63,407 nt of DNA from Alphaproteobacteria bacterium (GTDB lineage Bacteria > Pseudomonadota > Alphaproteobacteria > Caulobacterales > Caulobacteraceae). Positions 1-7,922 of this stretch are shown piece after piece. Location of the stretch: positions 1-63,407 of the forward strand of contig JAHJOK010000033.1 in NCBI GenBank assembly GCA_018820205.1. The letters are read 5' to 3'. The position numbers and the translations under genes were made by a program. Position 1 is the stretch's first letter, and every line of letters starts with the position of its first letter. The notes below the pieces were generated by a model. It saw nothing but the letters and a program-made list of their open reading frames with translations. It was not told the DNA's origin and ran no database searches.

Positions 1-193
1 CGGCCTCGCAATGACCGGCATGATCGGCGCCGGCATCGGCGTCGGCAACATCTTCGGCTCGTTCCTGACGGGCGCCCTGCGCAACCCGTCGGCCGCCGGC
101 TCGCAAATCGGCAACCTGTTCGTGGGCGCCGCCCTGGCCGAGGCCCTGGGCATCCTGTCCTTCGTTCTGGGCATCCTGCTCTACTCGGCCTAA
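1..193 (+). CDS. atpE: ATP synthase F0 subunit c, C-terminal part (5' end outside window)
   Basis: The open frame runs in from the window edge (first full codon at base 2) and ends TAA at 191-193. The visible 63 residues are a glycine/alanine-rich hairpin: first helix [10 protein letters not shown], a polar loop around RNPSAAGSQ, and a second helix [18 protein letters not shown]. The E in AALAEALG is the expected proton-carrying carboxylate of the c-ring. Subunit c forms the rotating membrane ring of F0. It is followed by b' and b, the usual alphaproteobacterial order. The ATG at 11 is internal to the protein and is not its start. Confidence 0.95.
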   Translation, partial: GLAMTGMIGAGIGVGNIFGSFLTGALRNPSAAGSQIGNLFVGAALAEALGILSFVLGILLYSA

Positions 194-209
194 GCGCCGC
201 ATCCGATCA

Positions 210-244
210 GGCGCGGCGCCGGGGATCCGGCCGCCGCGCCTTTT
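210..244 (+). terminator. GC-rich hairpin with T-run between atpE and the b' gene
   Basis: A GC-rich stem with arms at about 210-222 and 227-240, one bulged base and a GGAT loop, is followed directly by TTTT (241-244). It looks like an intrinsic terminator or attenuator inside the atp operon, 17 bases after the atpE stop. Since b' and b continue in the same direction, partial termination or 3'-end stabilisation of the atpE message, rather than a full stop, is inferred. Confidence 0.5.
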
Positions 245-271
245 CGCCTCAGAATTCCAGACAGACGGACC

Positions 272-871
272 ATGGCTGTACAAACTCCCGAACTCGTCCC
301 CGTCGCGCCTGACTCGGCCCATTCGGCCCAGGTCGGCACCGTGGACACGACGCACGCCTCGACCGAGGCCGCGCACGGCGAAGGCGGCGGCCTGCCGCAG
401 TTCGAGTTCCAGCACTGGTTCGGACAGATCGTCTATCTGATCTTCCTGTTCGCCATCCTCTACTGGCTGATCGCCAAGGTCTTCGCGCCGCGCATGCGTC
501 GTGTGTTCGACGAGCGTGAGACGACCATCGCGACCGCCGTCTCGACCGCCCGTCAGGTCCAGGCCGAGGCCGCCGGTCAGGCCGAAGCCGCCAAGGCCGA
601 CGTCGACAAGGCCCGCGCCGAAGCCCGCGCCGCCTCCGTCGCCGCCAAGACCCGCGTCACCGACGAAGCCAACCGTCGCGCCGCCGAAGAAGAATCCGTC
701 GTCAACGCCCGCATCGCCGAGGCCGAGACCGCCATCGGCAAGACGCGCGACGCCGCCATGAAGAACGTCTCGACCATCGCGTCCGACACCGCCTCGGCCA
801 TCGTCGAACATCTGACCGGCAAGGCCCCTTCGGCCGCCGAAACCAACGCCGCCGTCAAGGGAGCCGCCTGA
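272..871 (+). CDS. atpF2: ATP synthase F0 subunit b'
   Basis: 199 residues. A variable acidic N-terminus (1-45) precedes one membrane helix (about 48-68, WFGQIVYLIFLFAILYWLI) and then a long alanine/glutamate-rich coiled coil to the C-terminus. This is the peripheral-stalk b' subunit that pairs with b to hold F1 against the rotor. The extended N-terminus before the helix is typical of alphaproteobacterial b' proteins. The stop at 869-871 is 3 bases before the start of atpF, so the two are probably translationally coupled. The family is often named atpG or atpX in other annotations. Confidence 0.92.
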   Translation: MAVQTPELVPVAPDSAHSAQVGTVDTTHASTEAAHGEGGGLPQFEFQHWFGQIVYLIFLFAILYWLIAKVFAPRMRRVFDERETTIATAVSTARQVQAEAAGQAEAAKADVDKARAEARAASVAAKTRVTDEANRRAAEEESVVNARIAEAETAIGKTRDAAMKNVSTIASDTASAIVEHLTGKAPSAAETNAAVKGAA

Positions 872-874
872 GCC

Positions 875-1390
875 ATGCCCGCCTTCCTGACCGCCCATTT
901 CTATGATCTGGCCGAACCCGAACTGTGGGTCGGCATCGGCCTGCTGATCTTCATCGGCATCTGCCTGTTCGTCGGCGTGCCCAAGCTCGTCGGCGGCGCC
1001 CTGGACGCCAAGGCGTCGAAGATCCAGACCGAACTCGACGAGGCCCAGCGTCTGCGCGCCGAGGCCGAGGCCCTGCTGGCCCAGATCCGTCAGGAAAAGG
1101 CCGCCGCCGAAGCCCAGGCCAAGGATATGCTGGCCGCCGCCGAAGCCGACGCCCGCATCATGGAGGCCGAGGCCAGGACCCGGCTCGAGGAAACACTGGC
1201 CCGTCGTCAGGCCCTGGCCGAAAGCCGCATCGCCTCGGCCGAGGCCCAGGCCTCAGCCGAAGTGAAGGCCGCCGCCGCCGAAGTGGCCGCCCAGGCCGCA
1301 GAAACCATTCTGGCGGCCCGGATCGCCGGGGCCAAGACCGACCCGCTGCTGGACGCCGCCATCGGCCAGATCGGCAGCCGCCTGAACTAG
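875..1390 (+). CDS. atpF: ATP synthase F0 subunit b
   Basis: 171 residues. One N-terminal membrane helix (about 17-37, VGIGLLIFIGICLFVGVPKL) is followed by a charged coiled coil rich in A, E, Q and R (about 45-160). It is the second strand of the F0 peripheral stalk and joins subunit a to delta/F1. It starts 3 bases after the b' gene. It is the last atp gene visible; F1 genes are not in the window, consistent with the separate F0 and F1 operons of alphaproteobacteria. Confidence 0.92.
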   Translation: MPAFLTAHFYDLAEPELWVGIGLLIFIGICLFVGVPKLVGGALDAKASKIQTELDEAQRLRAEAEALLAQIRQEKAAAEAQAKDMLAAAEADARIMEAEARTRLEETLARRQALAESRIASAEAQASAEVKAAAAEVAAQAAETILAARIAGAKTDPLLDAAIGQIGSRLN

Positions 1391-1421
1391 GCGGCCGCCG
1401 TCCGGCTGACGGGTCTTCGGA

Positions 1422-1895
1422 TCAGTGCGCCGTGGCGACGTTCGCCATTTCGCGCGCGGCCCGCTTCTCGCGCGACACCAGCCGGGCGTAGACATTGCCC
1501 AGCACGATGCCGAACACGGCGTGTGTGGCCAGCATCCAGGCGACCATGCCGAACCCGCCCGATCCCTGGAACATCCTCGGATCGCCGAACAGGAAGACCG
1601 ACACCATCAGCACCGCCCAGGCGCCGACGGCGAAGATGATCCCCTTCGTCTCCGGCGTCTGACCGGGCATCCGGGGACACAGGATTCCGAACAACGACCC
1701 CAGGATCACGGTCCCGGCGATGAAGTGGGCGATCCACCCCACGACCAGATTTCCCGGCATTCCGATCAGGCCGGCGACGAACAGCGGAAACGGCTCCACC
1801 CACGGTCCAGCAAACACATTGACGGCTTCCAGTATTGAAACGGCGACCGTGGCGAAGAATCCTGCGATCAGCCCTTTTTGTACGCGTGACATCAT
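1422..1895 (-). CDS. small four-helix integral membrane protein of unknown function
   Basis: About 157 residues with four hydrophobic segments: an N-terminal helix after MMSRVQKG, a second through FIAGTVILGSLFGIL, a third around IIFAVGAWAVLMVSVFLF, and a fourth around MVAWMLATHAVFGIVLGNVYARL. No catalytic motif is visible. It resembles small DUF-type inner-membrane proteins (a DUF6789-like assignment is possible but unverified). I chose ATG 1895 because a GGGAGG-like site lies about 10 bases upstream; a TTG at 1913 is also in frame. It converges on atpF with a 31-base gap. Confidence 0.65.
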   Translation of the reverse strand: MMSRVQKGLIAGFFATVAVSILEAVNVFAGPWVEPFPLFVAGLIGMPGNLVVGWIAHFIAGTVILGSLFGILCPRMPGQTPETKGIIFAVGAWAVLMVSVFLFGDPRMFQGSGGFGMVAWMLATHAVFGIVLGNVYARLVSREKRAAREMANVATAH

Positions 1896-2014
1896 AACGA
1901 TAGCGCCTCCCAACGCTTGTCTTCGTCTCGATAACGCGAGGAGGACTCTACGCCTGTGAGGTCAGGACGCTATTCAGCCATAATCACAACCCTGTGCTTC
2001 GCAGGTGCGAAAAG

Positions 2015-2938
2015 TCAGGCGAATGACACGTTCAGCATCGCCTCTGTCGACGCCCACAACCTGGCTGCGGCACCCTCGTCCAGCGCCGCCGGTTCGGCCT
2101 TCGCCGGCCCAGGCGGCCCCGTCATTTCTCGCAAGCGCGAAACCCCGACATAGGCTCCGCCCTCGACGTTCGGCGCCGTCGCCGCCATCAGGATCGGCAG
2201 CGCACCGCCCGCCGCCGAGTTGCTGATCAGGGGTTCGATGAACGGCCGGTAGATCAGTCGCATCGCAATCCGCATGCCCGGACGCTTGCCCAACGGCCCG
2301 TTGCTGATCAGGCCGGTGCGCGCATAGCCGGGATGCGCCGCCACGCTGGTCAGGCCCCAGCCCTCCGCCCGGCTGCGACGATCCAGTTCCAGCCCGAACA
2401 TCAGCATCGCCAACTTCGACTGCGCATAGACCGGCCAGGCCTTGTAGTCGTCCTGATGGTTCAGGTCGTCGAATGCGATACGGCCCTGGCGATGGGCGAT
2501 CGAGGATAACTGCACCACTCTCGCCTGCCCCGCTTTCAGCAGCGGCAGCAATCGCGCCGTCAGGGCGAAATGGCCGAGATAGTTGGTCGCCAATTGCACT
2601 TCGAACCCATCCACCGTCACTTCACGCGTCGGCAGAGCCATGACGCCGGCGTTGTTGACCAGAATGTCGATCGGGCGGCCTTCGGCCAGCAGCCGATCGG
2701 CAAACGCCGCCACCGATGCCTGGTCCGCCAGATCCAGCGCTTCGAACCGCACGTTCGCAGTGGGAACATCGCGGCATATGCGCCGGATCGCGTCCCCCGC
2801 CCTGGCGGCGCTGCGAACGGCCATCACGACCTCCGCGCCCTTCCGCGCCATCTCCAGCGCGGTCTGGAAACCGGTGCCGCTGTTGGAGCCCGTGACCACC
2901 GCCAGTTTGCCGGTCAGGTCAGGGATATCGTCAGTCAT
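2015..2938 (-). CDS. short-chain dehydrogenase/reductase, retinol-dehydrogenase-like
   Basis: About 307 residues with a Rossmann nucleotide-binding motif near the N-terminus (VTGSNSGTGFQTA), the NNAGV motif, and the active-site Y-x-x-x-K in YAQSKLAML following a conserved serine (VQLSSIAHR). The overall pattern matches the large SDRs annotated as retinol dehydrogenase or protochlorophyllide-reductase-like, usually NADP-dependent with unknown physiological substrates. ATG 2938 gives the canonical SDR N-terminus; in-frame starts at 2950 and 2959 are possible, and none has a strong ribosome site. It lies downstream of gcvPB on the same strand, with no obvious functional link. Confidence 0.85.
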   Translation of the reverse strand: MTDDIPDLTGKLAVVTGSNSGTGFQTALEMARKGAEVVMAVRSAARAGDAIRRICRDVPTANVRFEALDLADQASVAAFADRLLAEGRPIDILVNNAGVMALPTREVTVDGFEVQLATNYLGHFALTARLLPLLKAGQARVVQLSSIAHRQGRIAFDDLNHQDDYKAWPVYAQSKLAMLMFGLELDRRSRAEGWGLTSVAAHPGYARTGLISNGPLGKRPGMRIAMRLIYRPFIEPLISNSAAGGALPILMAATAPNVEGGAYVGVSRLREMTGPPGPAKAEPAALDEGAAARLWASTEAMLNVSFA

Positions 2939-2992
2939 GAAAGAGGCCATGCCGAACAAGTCGGAATGGCCTCACAGGTTCACAAGGTCAGA

Positions 2993-4564
2993 CTACTCCG
3001 CCGCGATGTTCGTGCCTTCCGGCGCGCTCCAGCGGAGCTTGGGCGAACGGGCGGCACGGGTCTCGTCCAGACGCCGCAGCGGCGCATGGAAAGGGGCGCC
3101 CTTGAACCGTTCGACGTCGCCGGCCTTGGCGGCCTGGGCCAGCAGGCGCAGCGCGTGGATGAACCGGTCCAGCTCGGCCTTGGATTCGGTCTCCGTCGGC
3201 TCGATCAGCATGGCCCCGTGGACGACCAGCGGGAAATACATGGTCATCGGGTGGAAGCCCTCGTCGATCATCGCCTTGGCGAAATCGAGCGTGGTGATGT
3301 CGGTGCCCTTGAGCCATTCGTCGTCGAACAGGGCCTCGTGCATGCAGGGGCCGTCGGGGAAGGCGGCCGACATCACGTCCGACAGGCGGGCCTTGATGTA
3401 GTTGGCGTTCAGAACGGCGTCCTCGGCGACCTGACGCAGGCCGTCGGAGCCGTGGCTCATCATGTAGCTGAGGGCGCGGACGAACATGCCCATCTGGCCG
3501 TTGAAGGCGCACATGCGGCCGAACGCCTGGGCGGCTTCGCCCTCTTCACGTTCGATCAGGTCATAGCCGTTGTCGCCGTGGACGACCCAGGGCGCCGGGG
3601 CGAAGGGGGCCAGGGCTTCGGACAACACCACCGGACCCGCGCCCGGACCGCCGCCGCCGTGGGGCGTCGAGAAAGTCTTGTGCAGGTTGATGTGCATGGC
3701 GTCGACGCCCAGGTCGCCGGGACGGACCCGGCCGACGATGGCGTTGAAGTTGGCGCCGTCGCAATAGAAATAGGCCCCCGCCTCATGCGTCAGCCGGGCG
3801 ATCTCGATAATGTCGCGCTCGAACAGGCCGCAGGTGTTGGGGTTGGTCACCATGATGGCGGCCACGTCAGGACCCAGCTTGACGGCCAGATCGGCCACGT
3901 CCACGCGGCCGTCCTCGGTCTGGGCCACCTCGACCACCGAATAGCCGACGAAGGCGGCGGTGGCGGGGTTGGTGCCGTGGGCGGACGTGGGCACCAGCAC
4001 CTTGCGGCGGGCGGCGTGTTCGCCGGACGCCTCATGCGCGGCACGGATGGCCATCAGGCCGCAAAGTTCGCCGTGGGCTCCGGCCTTGGGCGACATGGCC
4101 ACCGCAGGCATTCCGGTCAGGGTCTTCAGCCAGTGGGCGAGGGTGTCCATCAGCTCCAGCGCGCCCTGCACGGTCGAGACCGGCTGCAACGGGTGGATGT
4201 CGGAGAAACCCGGCAGACGCGCCATCTTCTCGTTCAGACGCGGGTTGTGCTTCATCGTGCACGAGCCGAGCGGATACAGGGCCAGGTCGATGGCGTGGTT
4301 CTTCTGCGACAGACGCACATAGTGGCGCATGGTCTCGGGCTCCGACAGACCGGGCAGGCCGATGGGATCGCGACGCACCAGGTCTCCCAGGTCAGAACCG
4401 TCGGTCTTGGGCTCAGCCAGATCGACGCCGGTCTTGCCCCAGCCGTCGCTCTCGAAGATCAGCAGCTCGTCCTGCAGCAGGCCGCGCGCGCCGGTCAGGG
4501 TCGCAGGCTTTGACGTCACGGCGTTCGGGGTCGTCGGGCGGCCAACGGTGTTCATGGTGCTCAT
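2993..4564 (-). CDS. gcvPB: glycine dehydrogenase (decarboxylating) subunit 2
   Basis: 523 residues, the C-terminal half of P-protein as a separate subunit. The PLP-binding lysine lies in NLHKTFSTPHGGGGPG. Together with GcvPA it decarboxylates glycine and transfers the aminomethyl group to lipoyl-GcvH. It starts 2 bases after the gcvPA stop and is the last gene of the gcv operon behind the glycine riboswitch. Length is normal for the two-subunit P-protein type. Confidence 0.96.
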   Translation of the reverse strand: MSTMNTVGRPTTPNAVTSKPATLTGARGLLQDELLIFESDGWGKTGVDLAEPKTDGSDLGDLVRRDPIGLPGLSEPETMRHYVRLSQKNHAIDLALYPLGSCTMKHNPRLNEKMARLPGFSDIHPLQPVSTVQGALELMDTLAHWLKTLTGMPAVAMSPKAGAHGELCGLMAIRAAHEASGEHAARRKVLVPTSAHGTNPATAAFVGYSVVEVAQTEDGRVDVADLAVKLGPDVAAIMVTNPNTCGLFERDIIEIARLTHEAGAYFYCDGANFNAIVGRVRPGDLGVDAMHINLHKTFSTPHGGGGPGAGPVVLSEALAPFAPAPWVVHGDNGYDLIEREEGEAAQAFGRMCAFNGQMGMFVRALSYMMSHGSDGLRQVAEDAVLNANYIKARLSDVMSAAFPDGPCMHEALFDDEWLKGTDITTLDFAKAMIDEGFHPMTMYFPLVVHGAMLIEPTETESKAELDRFIHALRLLAQAAKAGDVERFKGAPFHAPLRRLDETRAARSPKLRWSAPEGTNIAAE

Positions 4565-4566
4565 CG

Positions 4567-5916
4567 TTACGCTCCAGCCAGGATTTTGGTCAGGCTCTTG
4601 GCCAGGATCTGGATGTCGGCATCCATCGTCGTCTCGGTCGCGGCGACCAGCAGCACGTCGTCCATCCCCGCGTCGGGGGCCAGGCGGCTGTAGGGGACCC
4701 CGGCGAGGACATGATGGTTGGCCAGCAGGTCCACCACCTCGGCCGCCGGTTTGGGCAGGCGCACGGCGAACTCGTTGAAGAACCGGTCGGTCAGGATCTC
4801 GACGCCTGGCACGGCGGCCAGAGCATCGCGTGTCGCAAGCGCCTTCTCATGGTTCAGCAGGGCCAGTCTGCGCAACCCCGTCTCGCCCAGCAAACTCATG
4901 TGGATCGTGAAGGCCAGGGTGCAGAGGCCGGAGTTGGTGCAGATGTTCGAGGTCGCCTTGTCGCGGCGGATATGCTGTTCGCGCGTCGACAGGGTCAGGA
5001 CGAAACCGCGTTCGCCATCGGCATCGACGGTCTCGCCGCACAGGCGCCCGGGCATCTGGCGGATCAGTTTTTCACGGCAGGCGAACAGACCCACATAGGG
5101 CCCGCCATAGTTCAGGGCATTACCGATCGACTGGCCCTCTGCCGCAACGATGTCGGCCCCCATCTCGCCCGGAGATTTCAGCAGCCCCATCGACACGGCC
5201 TCGGTGACCACGACGATCAGCAGGGCGCCGGCGGCGTGGGCGGCCTCGGCGATCCTGGTCACGTCGGTCGCGGTGCCGAACACGTTCGGGGTCTGGACGA
5301 CGACGCAGGCCGTGTCGGGGCCGATGGCGTCGATGACGGCGACCTCGGCGTCGACGGCGGCAGCCAGGGCCTGGGTCTCCACGCCGACGGCGTGCACCAC
5401 GGTCTCGGTCGCCCGGGTATAGTGGGGGTGGACCCCGCCCGAGATGACCGCCTTGTTCCGGCGCGTCACCCGCGTCGCCATCAGCACGCCCTCGGCCATC
5501 GCGGTCGAGCCGTCATACAGGCTGGCATTGGCCACCGGCATCCCGGTCAGGTTCGCGACCTGGGTCTGGAATTCGTACAGGTATTGCAGCGTGCCTTGCG
5601 CGATTTCCGGCTGATACGGGGTATAGCTGGTCAGGAACTCGGAGCGCTGGATGACGTGGTCCACGGTCGCCGGGACATGGTGGCGATAGGCCCCCGCCCC
5701 GCAGAAGAAGGGCCGCGATCCGGCCGCGACATTCCTCGCCGCCATCATCGACAGGGCGCGATCGACCTCCAGCTCGCCCATGACGGGCGGCAGGTCGACA
5801 AAGCCGTCGCGCCGCGCCGGCTCAGGCACGTCCACGAACAGGTCGTCGATGGATTTCGCGCCGATCGCGGCGAGCATCGCCGTCCGGTCATCGGGGGTCA
5901 GGGGCAGGTAGCGCAT
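4567..5916 (-). CDS. gcvPA: glycine dehydrogenase (decarboxylating) subunit 1
   Basis: 449 residues with the typical N-terminus [11 protein letters not shown] and the segment [15 protein letters not shown] found in P-protein subunit 1. It forms the heteromeric P-protein with GcvPB and is needed for glycine decarboxylation. It follows gcvH after a 55-base gap that contains a strong hairpin (5941-5959). Spacing to gcvPB is 2 bases. Confidence 0.96.
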   Translation of the reverse strand: MRYLPLTPDDRTAMLAAIGAKSIDDLFVDVPEPARRDGFVDLPPVMGELEVDRALSMMAARNVAAGSRPFFCGAGAYRHHVPATVDHVIQRSEFLTSYTPYQPEIAQGTLQYLYEFQTQVANLTGMPVANASLYDGSTAMAEGVLMATRVTRRNKAVISGGVHPHYTRATETVVHAVGVETQALAAAVDAEVAVIDAIGPDTACVVVQTPNVFGTATDVTRIAEAAHAAGALLIVVVTEAVSMGLLKSPGEMGADIVAAEGQSIGNALNYGGPYVGLFACREKLIRQMPGRLCGETVDADGERGFVLTLSTREQHIRRDKATSNICTNSGLCTLAFTIHMSLLGETGLRRLALLNHEKALATRDALAAVPGVEILTDRFFNEFAVRLPKPAAEVVDLLANHHVLAGVPYSRLAPDAGMDDVLLVAATETTMDADIQILAKSLTKILAGA

Positions 5917-5940
5917 CGGCGGGGAGGTCCTAGCGAAAGC

Positions 5941-5959
5941 AGCCGACCATCGGTCGGCT
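5941..5959 (-). other. intercistronic hairpin between gcvH and gcvPA
   Basis: A perfect 8-bp inverted repeat (AGCCGACC / GGTCGGCT) with a 3-base loop sits between gcvH and gcvPA. On the minus strand it is not followed by a long U-run, so it may be an mRNA-stability or partial-termination element rather than a terminator. Confidence 0.5.
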
Positions 5960-5971
5960 CCTCAAAGAGAA

Positions 5972-6337
5972 TTAAAGCGAGGCGAGGAAGGCGTCGTACG
6001 CAGCCCGGTCCATCAGGCCGTCGATCTGCGAAGCGTCCGACACCTTGATCCTGGCAAACCAGCCCTCGCCTTCGGCGTCGGCGTTGACGGTCTCGGGGGC
6101 GGTCGCCAGCACGGCGTTGCCCTCGATCACCTCACCCGAAACGGGGGCGTAGACGTCCGACGCCGCCTTCACGCTCTCGACGACGGCGAAGCTGTCGCCC
6201 TTGCCGACGGTCTTGCCGGCTTCCGGGGTCTCGACGAACACCACGTCGCCCAGCTGGTCGGCGGCGTGTTTCGAAATGCCGACCGTGGCGACGTCGCCGT
6301 CCAGCCGAACCCATTCGTGATCCTTGGTGAAATGCAT
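5972..6337 (-). CDS. gcvH: glycine cleavage system H protein
   Basis: 121 residues. The lipoylation lysine lies in [13 protein letters not shown] (about residue 59), inside the biotinyl/lipoyl fold. H-protein shuttles the methylamine intermediate between P-protein, T-protein and dihydrolipoamide dehydrogenase. It starts 10 bases after the gcvT stop. Length and motif are typical. Confidence 0.97.
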   Translation of the reverse strand: MHFTKDHEWVRLDGDVATVGISKHAADQLGDVVFVETPEAGKTVGKGDSFAVVESVKAASDVYAPVSGEVIEGNAVLATAPETVNADAEGEGWFARIKVSDASQIDGLMDRAAYDAFLASL

Positions 6338-6347
6338 GGCGGTCTCT

Positions 6348-7478
6348 CTAGGCTTTGGGTTTGCGGTAATAGCGTTGGGCGACGAAGGGCATGTCGATCA
6401 CCTCGGCGGCTGCGGCCTTGCCGCGCACGATGACCTTCAGATCGGTTCCGAGGGCCGCAAAGGCCGGTGGCACGTATCCCATGGCGATGTTGCGACCAAG
6501 GGTCGGCGACGGGCCGCCCGAGGTCACCTTGCCGATGACGTTTCCGTCCATGTCGGCGATCTCGGCGCCTTCACGAGCCGGGGCGCCTTCCTTGACGCTC
6601 AGGCCGATGCGGACGCGCGACGGACCGTCGGCCAGTTCCTTCAGGATGCGGTCGGCGCCGTTGAAATCCGCGGCTTCCTTGCGCGACTTCGAAAAGGCGA
6701 AGGTCAGCGCCCCTTCGACCGGCGACGTGGCCGGATCGATGTCGTGGCCGTGCAGCGGCAGACCGGCCTCCAGACGCAGGCTGTCGCGCGCGCCCAGCCC
6801 GATCGGCTTGACGCGAGCATCCTGCAGGATCGTGTTCCACACCCGCTCGGCGTCCGCCGCCGGGACCGAAAGCTCGTAGCCGTCCTCGCCCGTATAACCC
6901 GAGCGCGAGACGTAGCAGTCGACGCCAAACAGCATCAGGCGGGCGCAATCCATGAAACCGAAATCGGCCAGTACGGGCTCATGGGCGGCCATGACAGCGG
7001 CAGCTTCCGGTCCTTGAACGGCGATCAGGGCGCGGTCGTCCAGAATGGTCAGTTTGACGTCGCCCGACAGGTTGGCACGCCAGAAGGCGAAATCCTCGTC
7101 CTTGTTGCCGGCGTTGACGACCACATACAGGCCGTCGTGGTCAGGCTTTCCGGCCATCAGGTCGTCGATGATGCCGCCTTGTTCGTTCAGCAGCAGGCTG
7201 TATTTCTGGCGACCGCCCTTCAGCGCCTGATAGTCGCCCGGCACGAAGCGCTGGAACTGGGCGATGGCGTCGGGACCGGTGAATTTGCACTGACCCATAT
7301 GCGACACGTCGAACAGACCCGCGTGCTCGCGGGTCCAGCGATGCTCGGCCAGCACGCCCTCGTACTGCACCGGCATGTCATAGCCGCCGAAGCCGACCAT
7401 GCGGGCGCCCAATGCGCGGTGCGCGGCGTTCAGGACGGTGGTCTTAAGGGGGGCGGTCTTCAGCGTTTCATCGGTCAT
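6348..7478 (-). CDS. gcvT: glycine cleavage system aminomethyltransferase (T protein)
   Basis: 376 residues with the conserved N-terminal region [15 protein letters not shown], the segment [11 protein letters not shown], and the C-terminal GCV_T barrel ([21 protein letters not shown]). It releases ammonia and makes 5,10-methylene-tetrahydrofolate from the H-protein-bound intermediate. It is the first gene of the gcv operon; the glycine riboswitch lies about 55 bases upstream. Confidence 0.96.
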   Translation of the reverse strand: MTDETLKTAPLKTTVLNAAHRALGARMVGFGGYDMPVQYEGVLAEHRWTREHAGLFDVSHMGQCKFTGPDAIAQFQRFVPGDYQALKGGRQKYSLLLNEQGGIIDDLMAGKPDHDGLYVVVNAGNKDEDFAFWRANLSGDVKLTILDDRALIAVQGPEAAAVMAAHEPVLADFGFMDCARLMLFGVDCYVSRSGYTGEDGYELSVPAADAERVWNTILQDARVKPIGLGARDSLRLEAGLPLHGHDIDPATSPVEGALTFAFSKSRKEAADFNGADRILKELADGPSRVRIGLSVKEGAPAREGAEIADMDGNVIGKVTSGGPSPTLGRNIAMGYVPPAFAALGTDLKVIVRGKAAAAEVIDMPFVAQRYYRKPKA

Positions 7479-7533
7479 GCGGTTCAGACTTTCAGGGTCG
7501 CGTGTTGAAGCGGAAAGCTCCGCCGTCCTCGCG

Positions 7534-7738
7534 CCCCCGCTGTCTGGGAAGCCTGAGAGATTCCGGCCGACCCATCCCTAACGACGAGTGAGGCGGCCTT
7601 GCTCCGTCGGCGCGGTCCGGGGACCGACTTTCCAGCGTCCGAATGTCCTCGCGGTCCGTTTGCCTGAGCGTTTCCGGGGCGGTTGCGCCTTCGGCCTCGG
7701 GTCCGGAATCACCGGCCCGATCTCTCCCGCGAGAGCCC
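7534..7738 (-). promoter_or_regulatory. tandem glycine riboswitch, gcv operon leader
   Basis: On the minus strand the order is: a GGGAGAGA-type P1 start (about 7730-7720), GCCGAAGGCGCAA (about 7698-7682), GAAACGCTCAGGCAAACGG (about 7675-7655), a linker with GGACGCTGGAAAG, a second core GACGGAGCAAGG (about 7606-7595), then AATCTCTCAGGC and a closing AGACAGCGGGGG (ends near 7534). These are the conserved core blocks of two adjacent gcvT-type glycine aptamers. The element ends about 55 bases before the gcvT ATG. Glycine binding would raise expression of the cleavage operon, the usual activity of this class. Confidence 0.93.
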
Positions 7739-7847
7739 CCGACCTAGGCCCCGGAACCGGCCTCGAGTCAAGCGTGGGCTTGCTGAGGTAGTGACCTGAT
7801 TTCGATCCGGGTCACGGTGTTGTCTCCGCACGGACAGACGAAGGTCT
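7739..7847. other. spacer between the riboswitch and the downstream inverted repeat
   Basis: Together with the riboswitch and the inverted repeat this makes up the 444-base gene-free stretch between gcvT and the deaminase gene. It should hold the gcv promoter on the minus strand, but I cannot pick -35/-10 boxes with confidence. No credible reading frame is visible. Confidence 0.3.
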
Positions 7848-7903
7848 GCGGACCTCCAGGTCCGCTCTTTATCGACCGCTGGAGAGCGGACCTGGAGGTC
7901 CGC
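7848..7903. repeat. perfect 21-bp inverted repeat, each arm itself near-palindromic
   Basis: Arms 7848-7868 and 7883-7903 are exact reverse complements, separated by a 14-base loop. Each arm contains the nested palindrome GGACCTCCAGGTCC or its complement. It lies 19 bases after the stop of the deaminase gene on the minus strand, so it could end that transcript or insulate the gcv promoter. There is no U-rich tail on the minus strand. The symmetry also resembles a REP-like or mobile palindromic element. Confidence 0.7.
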
Positions 7904-7922
7904 GCTCCGGGTGGACCACGCG

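Noticed and set aside
1896..1912. ATAGCGCCTCCCA resembling the AGCGCT operator before the small membrane protein
   Set aside because: The palindrome is broken by an inserted base and it overlaps the likely ribosome-binding site, so the similarity is probably chance.
2570..6048. Long plus-strand frames opposite gcvPB and gcvPA
   Set aside because: The minus-strand genes are unmistakable P-protein subunits in a normal operon; the plus-strand frames are compositional artefacts.
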